In this document: positions 1-8,059 of the stretch, piece after piece
How the letters are laid out: every line of letters begins with the position of its first letter
Numbering within the stretch: position 1 is the stretch's first letter
NCBI RefSeq assembly: GCF_021044775.1
Contig: NZ_JAJNOQ010000001.1
Location: 248,001-312,000, forward strand
Length of the DNA stretch: 64,000 nt
Reading direction: 5' to 3'
Origin: Paraeggerthella hominis
GTDB lineage: Bacteria; Actinomycetota; Coriobacteriia; Coriobacteriales; Eggerthellaceae
The notes under the pieces: model-generated
What the model was told of the DNA's origin: nothing
Databases searched by the model: none
What the model saw: the letters and a program-made list of their open reading frames with translations, nothing else
Made by a program: the position numbers and the translations under genes

Positions 1-68
1 CCGCGCCGCGGGCACAGGAGCTCAACGCGCATCAGACGGACAAACCCGTTGAAACGCGTACTCTCGCA

Positions 69-788
69 TTATTCCCAAGGAGTACGTACATATACTTGCA
101 CAGGATAGAGCGTTTGCCGACCGTCATTCAGTCCAAAGAGGGCAGTTTTCCGGTCTGCGAGGCTTATCGGGACCGTCGTGCACGCCAAAGGCAGGCCCGC
201 CTGCTCCGCGACCGCTTGCGCGAAGGGCACTCCCTGCCTCACCGTAGCTTCGTCGGTATCCTGCTTGAGGTGCGTGTTGTTCACGATCGCAGTGGCGTGC
301 AGGTGGCATTTCTCCTCCACTTCGCGCAGCACGTCGACCGCCTCGGCCGGGTCCTGCGTAAGGTTGCGGCTGCGATTCACCACGTACAGCATCTCGTAGG
401 GAGCCGCCGCAACCGAACCGGCGAACCGGCCGAGCGCCGTCGCGCCCACGTCGTCGCCCCCGGCGTCGATGATGAGCAGGCGCTCGCGCCCGTCGTCCTT
501 GCGAGCCGACTCGACGGCCGGGCCGACGGCCCCGGACAAGCTAGGGCTGTCGAGCGTGGTTCCCGCCATCACCGGAGCGATCACGGAAATCCCCCGTTCT
601 TCCAGCAGCGCGCGGTAGTCGCTCGAGCGGAAGTAGGGATTCACCACGTCCAAATCGACCAGGGTCACGTCCACGCCGCGTTCGCGCGCGTCAAAGGCCA
701 GGTTGAGCGAAAAGTTCGTCTTCCCCACGCCGTAGTGGCCGCACACGACCACCACCGACGCGTCGGGGGCATAGCGCTGCGCGCTCAT
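69..788 (-). CDS. P-loop ATPase, MinD/CobQ-like
   Basis: A 239-residue soluble protein with a Walker A motif GHYGVGKT at residues 17-24 and a Walker B-like stretch LLIIDAGGDD around 104-113, the layout of the SIMIBI (MinD/ParA/CobQ) class of ATPases. The ATG overlaps the stop of the upstream acyl-CoA synthetase gene (TGATG), so the two are probably translationally coupled. Such ATPases often load cofactors or metals, or act as switches for a partner protein; the linkage suggests work with the CoA ligase, but no substrate can be read from the sequence. No membrane segment is seen. The P-loop call is firm; the specific role is unknown. Confidence 0.85.
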   Translation of the reverse strand: MSAQRYAPDASVVVVCGHYGVGKTNFSLNLAFDARERGVDVTLVDLDVVNPYFRSSDYRALLEERGISVIAPVMAGTTLDSPSLSGAVGPAVESARKDDGRERLLIIDAGGDDVGATALGRFAGSVAAAPYEMLYVVNRSRNLTQDPAEAVDVLREVEEKCHLHATAIVNNTHLKQDTDEATVRQGVPFAQAVAEQAGLPLACTTVPISLADRKTALFGLNDGRQTLYPVQVYVRTPWE

Positions 789-2566
789 CACACGAGCCCT
801 TCCACGGGCTTCGCGCTCTCGTCCACCTCGCGGATGGCCGCGCGGCGGATCTTGCCGTTCACGGTTTTCGGCAGCGCCTCGACGTACTCCACGATGCGCG
901 GGTACTTGTACGGAGCCGTGCGGTGCTTGACCCAGGTTTGCAGCTCGCGCGTGAGCGCGTCGGAGCCCGCGAACCCTTCCGCCAGCACCACGGTGGCCTT
1001 GACGGCCTTGCCGCGCACCGGGTCGGGCACGCCCGTGACCGCGCACTCGCGCACGGACTCGTGCTCGAGCAGCACGCTTTCGATCTCGAAGGGGCCGATG
1101 CGGTAACCGCTCGACTTGATGACGTCGTCGTTGCGGCCGACGTACCAGAAGTAGCCGTCCTCGTCGCGCCAGGCCGTGTCTCCTGTGTGGTACCAGCCGT
1201 CGTGCATGGCCGCCGCCGTCTTCTCGGGGTCGCGGTAGTACTCCAGCATGATGCCGGGAGCCTTCTCGCGCACGTCGATGCACACTTCGCCCGTTTCGCC
1301 CGTTTCGCATCGCGAGCCGTCCTCGCGCAGGATCTGCGTGTTGTACAGCGGGATGGGCTTGCCCATGGAGCCGGGACGCGGAGAGGACCCCGTCAGGTTC
1401 GCGATGGTCAGCGGCGTTTCGGTCTGCCCGAACCCTTCGAAGATGGTGAGCCCCGTGTGCTCCTTCCAGAAATCGAACAGGTCGGGGTTGAGCGCCTCGC
1501 CCGCCGTGGTGGAGTACGCAAGCGTGGACAGGTCGAACGAATCGATGTCCTCGGCCATCATCATGCGGTACATGGTGGGCGGGCAGCACAGCGTGGTGAT
1601 GCCGTAGCGCCCGATGAGCGAAAGGATCTCGGACGGATGGAACCGGTCGAAGTCGTACGTGAACACGCACGCCTCCATGAGCCACTGTCCGTAGTACTTG
1701 CCCCACACGGCTTTGCCCCAACCCGTGTCCGCGATGGTGAAATGCACGCCTTCGGGATCCACGTTGTGCCAATGCTTGGCCGTGACCAGGTGCGCGATAG
1801 CGTATTCGGAATCGTGCAGCACCATTTTCGGATTGCCCGACGTCCCGGACGAGAAGTACATGAGCATGGGATCGGCGGCGGCCGTCTCGCGGCGCGCGAA
1901 CTCGTCGGAGGCGGCGCGCACCCCCGTGTTGAAATCGAGCCAGCCCTCGCGCACGGCGGGAGCCGCGCACACGCCCTCCGGCCCGGACAGGGCGGGACCG
2001 ATGAGCTCGCCTTCGGGCAGCACGATCGCGCCCGTTTCGTCTTCGGGCGTCAAACCGCCGCCCGCGCCGTTCACCAGGATCTTCGCCGTGAGCGACGGGC
2101 ACGACGCCTCCACGGCGTCGGTTACTTCGGCGATGTCGCCCAGCGACGTGGCGATCATGGCTTTGATGGAAGCGCCGTTCAGGCGATACTCCAGGTCGTG
2201 CTCCTTGAGCATGAAGGTGGCGGGCACCATGACCGCGCCCAGCTTCGCCAGCGCCGTGGCCACGAACCAGAACTGGTAATGGCGGCGCAGGATCACCATG
2301 ACGTAGTCGCCGCGACCGATGCCGGCGTCCGCCAGGAAGTTGGCGGTCTTGTCCGACCAGCGCTTCATGTCGCCGAACGTGAACACGTGCTCTTCGCCTT
2401 CGGGGTTGCACCACACCATGGCGCGACGATCGGGGTCGTTCAGCGCGATGTCGTCCACCACGTCGTAGCCGAAGTTGAAGGCTTCGGGGCATTTGACCTG
2501 GAAATCGGACAGTTTGCCTTCGCAGTCGTAGGCTTCGTTCACGTAACGGAGGTTGATGTTTCTCAT
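788..2566 (-). CDS. AMP-forming acyl-CoA synthetase (MACS-like)
   Basis: A 592-residue adenylate-forming ligase that should activate a carboxylic acid with ATP to an acyl-AMP and then to the CoA thioester. The AMP-binding loop YFSSGTSGNPK lies at residues 237-247, a GFGQTE motif follows, and the C-terminal domain carries YVGRNDDVIKSSGYRIGP and the catalytic lysine of VNGK at residue 572. Length and C-terminal layout fit the medium-chain acyl-CoA synthetase group better than acetyl-CoA synthetase. It lies 121 bp downstream of the XRE-cupin gene and overlaps the P-loop ATPase gene, suggesting one operon. The substrate cannot be assigned. Confidence 0.93.
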   Translation of the reverse strand: MRNINLRYVNEAYDCEGKLSDFQVKCPEAFNFGYDVVDDIALNDPDRRAMVWCNPEGEEHVFTFGDMKRWSDKTANFLADAGIGRGDYVMVILRRHYQFWFVATALAKLGAVMVPATFMLKEHDLEYRLNGASIKAMIATSLGDIAEVTDAVEASCPSLTAKILVNGAGGGLTPEDETGAIVLPEGELIGPALSGPEGVCAAPAVREGWLDFNTGVRAASDEFARRETAAADPMLMYFSSGTSGNPKMVLHDSEYAIAHLVTAKHWHNVDPEGVHFTIADTGWGKAVWGKYYGQWLMEACVFTYDFDRFHPSEILSLIGRYGITTLCCPPTMYRMMMAEDIDSFDLSTLAYSTTAGEALNPDLFDFWKEHTGLTIFEGFGQTETPLTIANLTGSSPRPGSMGKPIPLYNTQILREDGSRCETGETGEVCIDVREKAPGIMLEYYRDPEKTAAAMHDGWYHTGDTAWRDEDGYFWYVGRNDDVIKSSGYRIGPFEIESVLLEHESVRECAVTGVPDPVRGKAVKATVVLAEGFAGSDALTRELQTWVKHRTAPYKYPRIVEYVEALPKTVNGKIRRAAIREVDESAKPVEGLV

Positions 2567-2687
2567 AGGTGTTCTTCCTTGCAGGATATGCGGCGGCCAG
2601 TCCGCCGCGAGACGGATACGATCATCGAATTGAAGGCGCTGTCAGGCGCGCGATCGCCCGCAGTGCGCGAGCGGCGGTCGGCAGCGC

Positions 2688-3272
2688 CTAGATAATCGTT
2701 TCCCCGTGGGGCTTCATGACAATGGCCAGAAACGTGCACGGCTCGCCTCCGGTGGCGATCATGCCGTGGCCGCGGCCGGAATCGTACATAAGCAGATCGC
2801 CGGCTTCCAACTCTTCAACATGGTCCTCGTACGCGAAGCGCATGCGTCCCGAGATGATGTAGTCGAGCTCTTGACCCACGTGATAGGACAGGTGAATGGG
2901 GCGGTCCTGTTCCTCTTCCAGATAAGGGGCGGTTACCAGGAACGGTTCCGCCAGCTTGTTCTTGAAGTGAGGAGCCTTGTGCAGGTACTCGAAGCCTGCG
3001 CGGCGCTTGATGGACAGGCCATCGGCGGCGCGCGTGAGCGAGTAGCCGGACAGATGCGGGTTTTCGCCGGTCAGCAGCTCAATGACGTCGACGCCCAACC
3101 GCTCGGCGCACTTGTACAGAAACGTGAACGACAGGTCCTGATCGCCGGATTCCTGCGCGGCGTACTCCGCCACGGAACGTCCGGTAGCATCCGCCATTTC
3201 CTGCATGGTGATGTCGAGGTCTTCGCGTAGCGCCCGAATGCGCCCTGCCACCTCTTCGATGTTCGGCTCCAT
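2688..3272 (-). CDS. XRE-family regulator with C-terminal cupin domain
   Basis: A 194-residue transcription factor. Residues about 6-65 form a lambda-repressor-like helix-turn-helix, and about 105-190 form a single cupin barrel with the typical HVGQELDYIISG and a late HGM histidine. Proteins of this layout usually bind a small ligand in the cupin and repress or activate a neighbouring catabolic gene. The ATG at 3272 is preceded by GAAGGAGGT with good spacing, so the longer in-frame extension upstream was rejected. It is first in a likely operon with the acyl-CoA synthetase, which it may control. Confidence 0.9.
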   Translation of the reverse strand: MEPNIEEVAGRIRALREDLDITMQEMADATGRSVAEYAAQESGDQDLSFTFLYKCAERLGVDVIELLTGENPHLSGYSLTRAADGLSIKRRAGFEYLHKAPHFKNKLAEPFLVTAPYLEEEQDRPIHLSYHVGQELDYIISGRMRFAYEDHVEELEAGDLLMYDSGRGHGMIATGGEPCTFLAIVMKPHGETII

Positions 3273-3527
3273 AGTCGCTAGACCTCCTTCTGGCGAATCG
3301 CAGCATCGTCGCCAGCGAGCGTGGTCGGCGGTGCCTGTCGGATGAAAAGTTAATCTATTGTATAGCAACTTGATCGGAAAGAAAGGAGGAAGCCGGAAAA
3401 CTCTGCCAGCGGCGCAGGGGCAGATGGACAAAATCCCAGAACCGACCGGAGCGGGCCGCGGCAACGGGGCATCCCCCGCTTCGCCGCGCCCCGCTCGGCG
3501 CCTCGCCCCTTCTGAAACCGCAGACGC

Positions 3528-4589
3528 TTAGCGGTTCTCGATGCGCCCGATGTTCTTCAACTCGATGGAGATCAACCCGTTCGGCGCGCTGACGAACTCG
3601 ATGAACTCGGGGCTTTGCGAGTACTCGGCCGGGAACTTCACCTCGATGCCCGTATCGGTAACGATCTTGTGGCTTTTCGCCACGCGTTGGGCCACCGCCT
3701 TTTCCACGACCACGCGCTCCGGCAGCGCTTCCTCGGCGAGCGCTTCCTCGAAGCGCTTCTGCAAAGGCTCGTCTTCGAACACCTCGTCAGCAAGATCCCA
3801 CGGCGCAAGCTCGTCCGACTCCTCGGCGTTTTCGGCCACATAGGCCTTCGCCTTCGAAACCGCCATCGCCGTGTTGGCGCCGTATTCCTCGGCAACTTCT
3901 TCCACAATGCGGGCGACCGTGTCGAACACCTCCTTGCTCGACGCCTCCATGGAGCACTGCAGCAACCCGTCGGGGATGAGCCAGCGGTCTTCGCCAGCGA
4001 TGGTGCGCTTCTTGTCGCAGAACAGCACCGCGAGCGACTTCGACTCGATCAACGCGTAGGAAGCAACCTTTTGCGAGGGGTTCGGAAGGATCGCATGGTG
4101 ACGCGCCACGTCCACGCGCGTACCGCCCTCCTCGCCGCGGCCCACCTCGTGCATGAACGCCTGCTTGCTTTCCAGCAGAAAGAGCGCGAAGTAGCGCTTC
4201 CCTTCGCCGCGATAGGCCGCCTCGGCCTCCTCGTCGGTCATGTTCCGCACGTTAGAGTCGGTGTCGTCCTCGAAGTCGATGACCAGAAGATCGGTCGACT
4301 CGGCCTTCTCCATGCGGCCCAGCTCGGTAGCGATGAACTCGGCTACCTGCACGGACAGGTCGATGAAGTCGCGCTGCCCCAGAAAATACGCGCGAATCTC
4401 TTCGGCGAACATGCTGTCTTCGGAAAACTCGCCGCGCTTGTTGTCCAGGTTGCCGAGCGCCTTTTTCGCATGGCTCGTCACGTAGCGCTTGACGTTTTTA
4501 CTGTCCAGGTCAAGCTCTTCCTGAGAGAAGACGTTGACGCACGAAACGAAATCGAAAACGTGCAGTACCGCACGGTTCACCTTGAGCAT
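3528..4589 (-). CDS. Nucleoid-associated protein, NdpA/37-kDa family
   Basis: A 353-residue protein resembling the nucleoid-associated protein family: it starts MLKVNRAVLHVFD, has the mid-region VARHHAILPNPSQKVASYALI, and ends with a conserved strand-rich domain (IKFPAEYSQ-like, then ISIELKNIGRI). Family members bind DNA or the nucleoid; the biochemical role is poorly defined and some occur in defence or mobile contexts. The start at 4589 was chosen from the conserved N-terminus and an AAGGAC upstream. It appears monocistronic, beside the repeat-rich region at 4.7-5.2 kb. Confidence 0.8.
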   Translation of the reverse strand: MLKVNRAVLHVFDFVSCVNVFSQEELDLDSKNVKRYVTSHAKKALGNLDNKRGEFSEDSMFAEEIRAYFLGQRDFIDLSVQVAEFIATELGRMEKAESTDLLVIDFEDDTDSNVRNMTDEEAEAAYRGEGKRYFALFLLESKQAFMHEVGRGEEGGTRVDVARHHAILPNPSQKVASYALIESKSLAVLFCDKKRTIAGEDRWLIPDGLLQCSMEASSKEVFDTVARIVEEVAEEYGANTAMAVSKAKAYVAENAEESDELAPWDLADEVFEDEPLQKRFEEALAEEALPERVVVEKAVAQRVAKSHKIVTDTGIEVKFPAEYSQSPEFIEFVSAPNGLISIELKNIGRIENR

Positions 4590-5237
4590 GGATGCCGTCC
4601 TTGAAATGTCGGGGTTCCTGTAAGCGACCAACAAGGATACCGGAGCGAGACCGACAAGGCGCAAAGTTCCAAGAATCACCAGACGCGCCGAAGCGGCGGA
4701 TTACGCGCGCTCGGATGCGGCGGACGAGCTGCGTGCGAGGTACGGGCGGGGTGCGGGCGAGGTGCGTGCGGAGTACGGGCGGGGTGCGGGGTGCGGGTGC
4801 GCTGCGTGCGGCGGGGTGCGGGGTGCGCCGTGTGCGAGGGTCGCTCGACGCCTGCGCGGCGCCCCGAGCAGCGAGATGCCGGGGCGCTTCGGGGCGCCTT
4901 TCGTGCTTGCGATCCGAAAACCCGGCAGGTTTTTCGGATTGAGCATGGGGCTCGGCAAGGTTGGCGGGAACGCTTCAATTCGCCACAGAGATTTCCAGGT
5001 TCTGTCAAAACGGACGAGTTTTGCGGGGATTTTCCGCCTCTCGCAGGCAGGTTGCAAAGGGGCACTTTTCATCATGCCTGGTCAAAGACTTACGCGCTGC
5101 ATTTATCCTGGTTTGAGGACCAGCAAAACTCGTTCGTTTTGACAGAACCTGGACGAAGACGATGTAGCGGAACCTTCGCGTTCTTCGGCCTACCCTCCCT
5201 GGCAAGCCTAAGCCCCATTCTCGGAGACCGGCTTGCC
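4590..5237. other. Repeat-rich, apparently degraded intergenic region
   Basis: About 650 bp with no convincing gene. It contains a G-rich low-complexity tract (about 4735-4835) in which GTACGGGCGGGGTGCGGG occurs twice roughly 35 bp apart, a hairpin with arms ATCCGAAAA (4912-4920) and TTTTCGGAT (4931-4939), and the inverted-repeat element at 4995-5152. Open frames cross it on both strands, but they run through the repeats and match nothing I recognise. The stretch probably reflects insertion and decay upstream of the shortened membrane gene. Confidence 0.6.
4995..5152. repeat. 158-bp element bounded by 30-bp inverted repeats
   Basis: The left arm at 4995-5024 begins CCAGGTTCTGTCAAAACG. The right arm at 5123-5152 is its reverse complement with one mismatch in 30 (GGACG versus GAACG). 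The 98-bp interior has no ORF. The structure could be a MITE-like element or a long-hairpin intergenic repeat. No target-site duplication was evident by eye. It sits just upstream of a DUF2975-like gene that seems to lack its first membrane segment. Confidence 0.75.
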
Positions 5238-5573
5238 GTGAAAACCGTCTCCAGCTTGGTCCAGCTGACGCTCCTTGCGATCCTGTTCGTGTACGTGGCC
5301 CTCACGCTCCTTCGTATCGGGCGCGAGCAAACCCCTTTCCTCAAAGAACTACCGCGCAAGATCAAAACGATAGCCGTGATGCTGCTCGCCGCCGTGCTGC
5401 TGCCGCAGTGGCTGGGATACGCGCTGCTCAGCTTCGCCACCGGCCAGCCTTACTTCACGATATTCAACGAAACGGGCATCATCGCTTTGGTTGCGGCGGG
5501 CATCATCTTCTGCCTTGGGCAGATATTCGAATACGGCTACCTTATCCAAGACGAGAACTTCGAGATCATCTAG
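5238..5573 (+). pseudogene. DUF2975-like membrane protein, N-terminally shortened
   Basis: The recognisable product is about 111 residues: three hydrophobic segments separated by the charged loop RIGREQTPFLKELPRKIK and ending in YGYLIQDENFEII. That matches the last three helices and tail (usually ...L..ENE.TI) of DUF2975 proteins, which normally have four helices and about 160 residues. The frame stays open upstream but runs into the inverted repeat, and the expected first helix is missing. A GTG at 5238 with GGAG 11 bp upstream could start a short product. The XRE gene follows 9 bp later, the usual partner order. It is either a decayed or a genuinely short version. Confidence 0.55.
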
Positions 5574-5582
5574 GGAAACGTC

Positions 5583-5804
5583 ATGACTATTGTATTGCGC
5601 CTTGATCGGATGATGGCTGACCGAAAAATATCGCTTGGAGATTTGGCGGGGCGCGTAGGCATCGCGGACGGCAACCTCTCGAAGATAAAGAACGGCAAAG
5701 TGAGCGGCGTGCGTTTCAAAACGCTTGACGCCATTTGCCGGGAACTTGACTGCCAGCCGGGCGACATCCTCAAGCGCATCGACGACGAACCGGAGCGCAC
5801 TTAG
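5583..5804 (+). CDS. Small XRE-type helix-turn-helix regulator
   Basis: A 73-residue protein that is almost entirely a helix-turn-helix domain (LGDLAGRVGIADGNLSKIKNGKVSGVRFKTL split over two helices), ending in the CQPGDIL signature of the YozG-like family. Such genes are regularly paired with DUF2975 membrane proteins, as here, and probably regulate the pair. It begins 9 bp after the stop of the shortened membrane gene, so it may outlast its partner. It converges on the release-factor-like gene with about 47 bp between the stops. Confidence 0.85.
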   Translation: MTIVLRLDRMMADRKISLGDLAGRVGIADGNLSKIKNGKVSGVRFKTLDAICRELDCQPGDILKRIDDEPERT

Positions 5805-5851
5805 GGGGAAACCCGAGCGCCGCCCGTCCCAACGACTCGGCAAAACCGCAG

Positions 5852-6229
5852 CTACTCCCCCTCCACGCGCCCGCGCCGAGACTTCACCTGGGCGCGGCGA
5901 TGCTTGTCGGCCAGGCGCGCCTCGCGCGCCCTTCGGGAAGGCTTCGTGGCATGGCGAGCCTTCGGGGGCATCGCCGCGCGCTCGAACGCGGCATGCAGCT
6001 TCTGCAAGCACAGCCGCCTATTGCGAAACTGGCTGCGCGACTCGCGCGAAACCACGACGATCCCGCTTGGGCGGTGCTCCATGCGCACCGCCGAGTCCGT
6101 GGTGTTCACGCATTGCCCGCCCGGCCCGCTGGCCCGAAACGCCTGCACCTCGCAATCGCGCTCGACCTCGTCGAGCGGTTGACGTGCCCATACGGCAAAG
6201 TCTCGGTATGTCGGGCGGTCTTGGTCCAT
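5852..6229 (-). CDS. Release-factor-like GGQ-domain protein
   Basis: A 125-residue protein made of the peptidyl-tRNA hydrolysis domain of class I release factors: FRASGPGGQCVNTTDSAVR near residues 30-50, with the GGQ that enters the ribosomal peptidyl-transferase centre, and SRSQFRNR later. It lacks the codon-recognition and anticodon-like domains. A strongly basic tail (KPSRRAREARLADKHRR) resembles the ribosome-binding tail of ArfB/YaeJ, so a ribosome rescue role is plausible; the TDSAVR..H.PSGI stretch is also like PrfH-type proteins. The RBS is TATGGAG upstream of ATG 6229. Confidence 0.85.
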   Translation of the reverse strand: MDQDRPTYRDFAVWARQPLDEVERDCEVQAFRASGPGGQCVNTTDSAVRMEHRPSGIVVVSRESRSQFRNRRLCLQKLHAAFERAAMPPKARHATKPSRRAREARLADKHRRAQVKSRRGRVEGE

Positions 6230-6259
6230 GACTCCATACTAGCAGAAACCGCAAGCGCC

Positions 6260-8059
6260 TCAGCCCTCGCACGACTCGTCGACGTCTTGCAGCCGCCGCC
6301 CCCGGTCGAACGCGAGCAGGCGGCGATAGCGCGAACTCGTTCGCTCGAGCTCGCACGGAGCTCCGTCCAAAACCGCGCGGCCGTCCTCCACGAACACCAC
6401 CCGATCGCAAGCCGAAGCGCCCAGCAGGTGATGCGTGATCATGATGACGGTGCGATCGGCCAGCGTCTTGAAGAGCGTGGACAGCAGGGCCTGCTCGGTC
6501 AAAGGATCCAGCCCGACACACGGTTCGTCCAAGATGACAACGGGCGCATCCTGCAAAAGCACGCGCGCAAGCGCGATGCGCTGCCTCTCGCCGCCCGAGA
6601 ACCGCAGGCCAGCCTCGTCGACCATCGTGTCCAGCCCATCGGGAAGCCGGCCGACCATGTCGCGCAAGCCTACCTGCTCGAGAACGTTTCGCACCTCGTC
6701 AACGGACGCGTCGGGCCTCCCAATGCGCACGTTCTCCAAAAGCGTCATGTTGAACAGGTAAACGCGCTGCTGAATCACGCCGATGTACGCGCACGCGTCG
6801 TCGCCCAGGTCGCGCGTCGGCACGCCGCCGAGCGTAACCCGCCCCTCGTCGGGAGCGAGATCGCCTCGCATGAGCGATGCGAGCGTGCTCTTCCCCGCAC
6901 CGCTGCGTCCCAGGATCGCGACCTTCTGGCCTGCGGGAACCTCAAGCTGCATCCCCTTGAGCACGGGCCGCGCAGATCCCGGATACGCATACGTTACGCC
7001 CTCCACCAGCATATCGAGGGGCGCGCACGGTTGCGCGGCTTGCTTCGCAGAGCGCTCGTCGGCATCCGGAAGCTCGTTCAAGCGCTCGAGAGAGTCGCCG
7101 TACGAGAACGCGTCGACCGCCGACGCCGACAGCGGCGCGAACGCGTCGATGAGCGGGAAGAAGCCCAGCACGAACGCTGCGATCCAGTTCGCCGTATCGG
7201 CGCCCTGCCCGCCGAAGTACGAACCCGCCCAAACAAGGAGCAGGGCGGCCGTCACGGCGAACAGAACCTGCAGCACCACGTCGCGGCGGCGGGCGAAGCG
7301 CTCCTCGGCGGCGGCCAGTTCCCTCATGGAGCGCTCGGCCGCGCGGTAGCGCGTCAGGTACTCGTCGCCGCGCTGGGAGAACACCCAGTCGGACACGCCC
7401 AGCACGTTGTCGGTCAGCTCGGCGTACAGATCGTTTCGCAACGCTTTGTAGCGCATGCGGCGCGCGCCGCATGCCAGCACCGAAACCGCAGGCAGCAGCA
7501 GGACCGCCGACCCCAGCATGACAAACAGCATGCACGCCAGAAACGGCGAGAAGAACCCCGCAGCCGCCACCAGGGCGAACCACAGCGCCCAGGCGATCAC
7601 CGTCGGGAACACCGTTCTCAAATAAAGGTTCTGCAAATGCCCGATATCCTCGGACAAAAGACCCAGCACATCGCCCGTACGATGCGTCGCGCGGAAGAAC
7701 AGCGCATCCTTCTCAAGCGACCGGTACAGCTTCAGGCGCAGGTCCGACGTCATGCGCAGCACCCAGTCGTGGCTGCACAGCCGCTCCAGGTAATGAAGCA
7801 GCGGCTTGCCTATGCCGAATATGCGCACGAAGATGAGCGGCAAATTAAGGGCCAAAATGGACTCGGGCACACCGGCGGCGCCGCTTATCAGAAAGCCGGA
7901 GGTGAACATGAGGCCGGCCGCGAAAGCGAACGTCGCGAAGCCCAGGAGCAGCGCGAGCGCAAGCACCTTGCGGTACCGCTTGAAGAACGGCACGACCCAG
8001 CGATCCTCACGCCACGTCCTGCGCATAGCCCTCGCCCCCTTCGCATCCACGCCGCTCAT
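6260..8059 (-). CDS. cydC: Thiol reductant ABC exporter subunit CydC
   Basis: A 599-residue half-transporter with an N-terminal six-helix membrane domain (residues about 30-300), then an ATPase domain with Walker A GRSGAGKST at 384-392 and signature FSGGERQRIALAR. The opening KRYRKVLALALLLGFATF and RLCSHDWVLRMTSDLRLKL are typical of CydC. CydDC exports cysteine and glutathione and is needed to assemble cytochrome bd and c-type cytochromes. Its ATG overlaps the cydD stop (ATGA), so the heterodimer is made from one mRNA. An internal ATG at codon 12 is an alternative start. No cydAB is present in this window. Confidence 0.93.
   Translation of the reverse strand: MSGVDAKGARAMRRTWREDRWVVPFFKRYRKVLALALLLGFATFAFAAGLMFTSGFLISGAAGVPESILALNLPLIFVRIFGIGKPLLHYLERLCSHDWVLRMTSDLRLKLYRSLEKDALFFRATHRTGDVLGLLSEDIGHLQNLYLRTVFPTVIAWALWFALVAAAGFFSPFLACMLFVMLGSAVLLLPAVSVLACGARRMRYKALRNDLYAELTDNVLGVSDWVFSQRGDEYLTRYRAAERSMRELAAAEERFARRRDVVLQVLFAVTAALLLVWAGSYFGGQGADTANWIAAFVLGFFPLIDAFAPLSASAVDAFSYGDSLERLNELPDADERSAKQAAQPCAPLDMLVEGVTYAYPGSARPVLKGMQLEVPAGQKVAILGRSGAGKSTLASLMRGDLAPDEGRVTLGGVPTRDLGDDACAYIGVIQQRVYLFNMTLLENVRIGRPDASVDEVRNVLEQVGLRDMVGRLPDGLDTMVDEAGLRFSGGERQRIALARVLLQDAPVVILDEPCVGLDPLTEQALLSTLFKTLADRTVIMITHHLLGASACDRVVFVEDGRAVLDGAPCELERTSSRYRRLLAFDRGRRLQDVDESCEG

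Noticed and set aside
69..2492. An 807-codon minus-strand open frame covering both the acyl-CoA synthetase and the ATPase genes
   Set aside because: Only its last third (from 788) reads as a real protein; the rest is arginine-rich shadow of the synthetase gene, which has the clear family sequence in another frame.
4676..5142. Overlapping open frames of 116-129 codons in the 4.7-5.1 kb region
   Set aside because: They run through the G-rich tract and inverted repeat, contain only repetitive R, P, A and H, and have no family resemblance or ribosome site.
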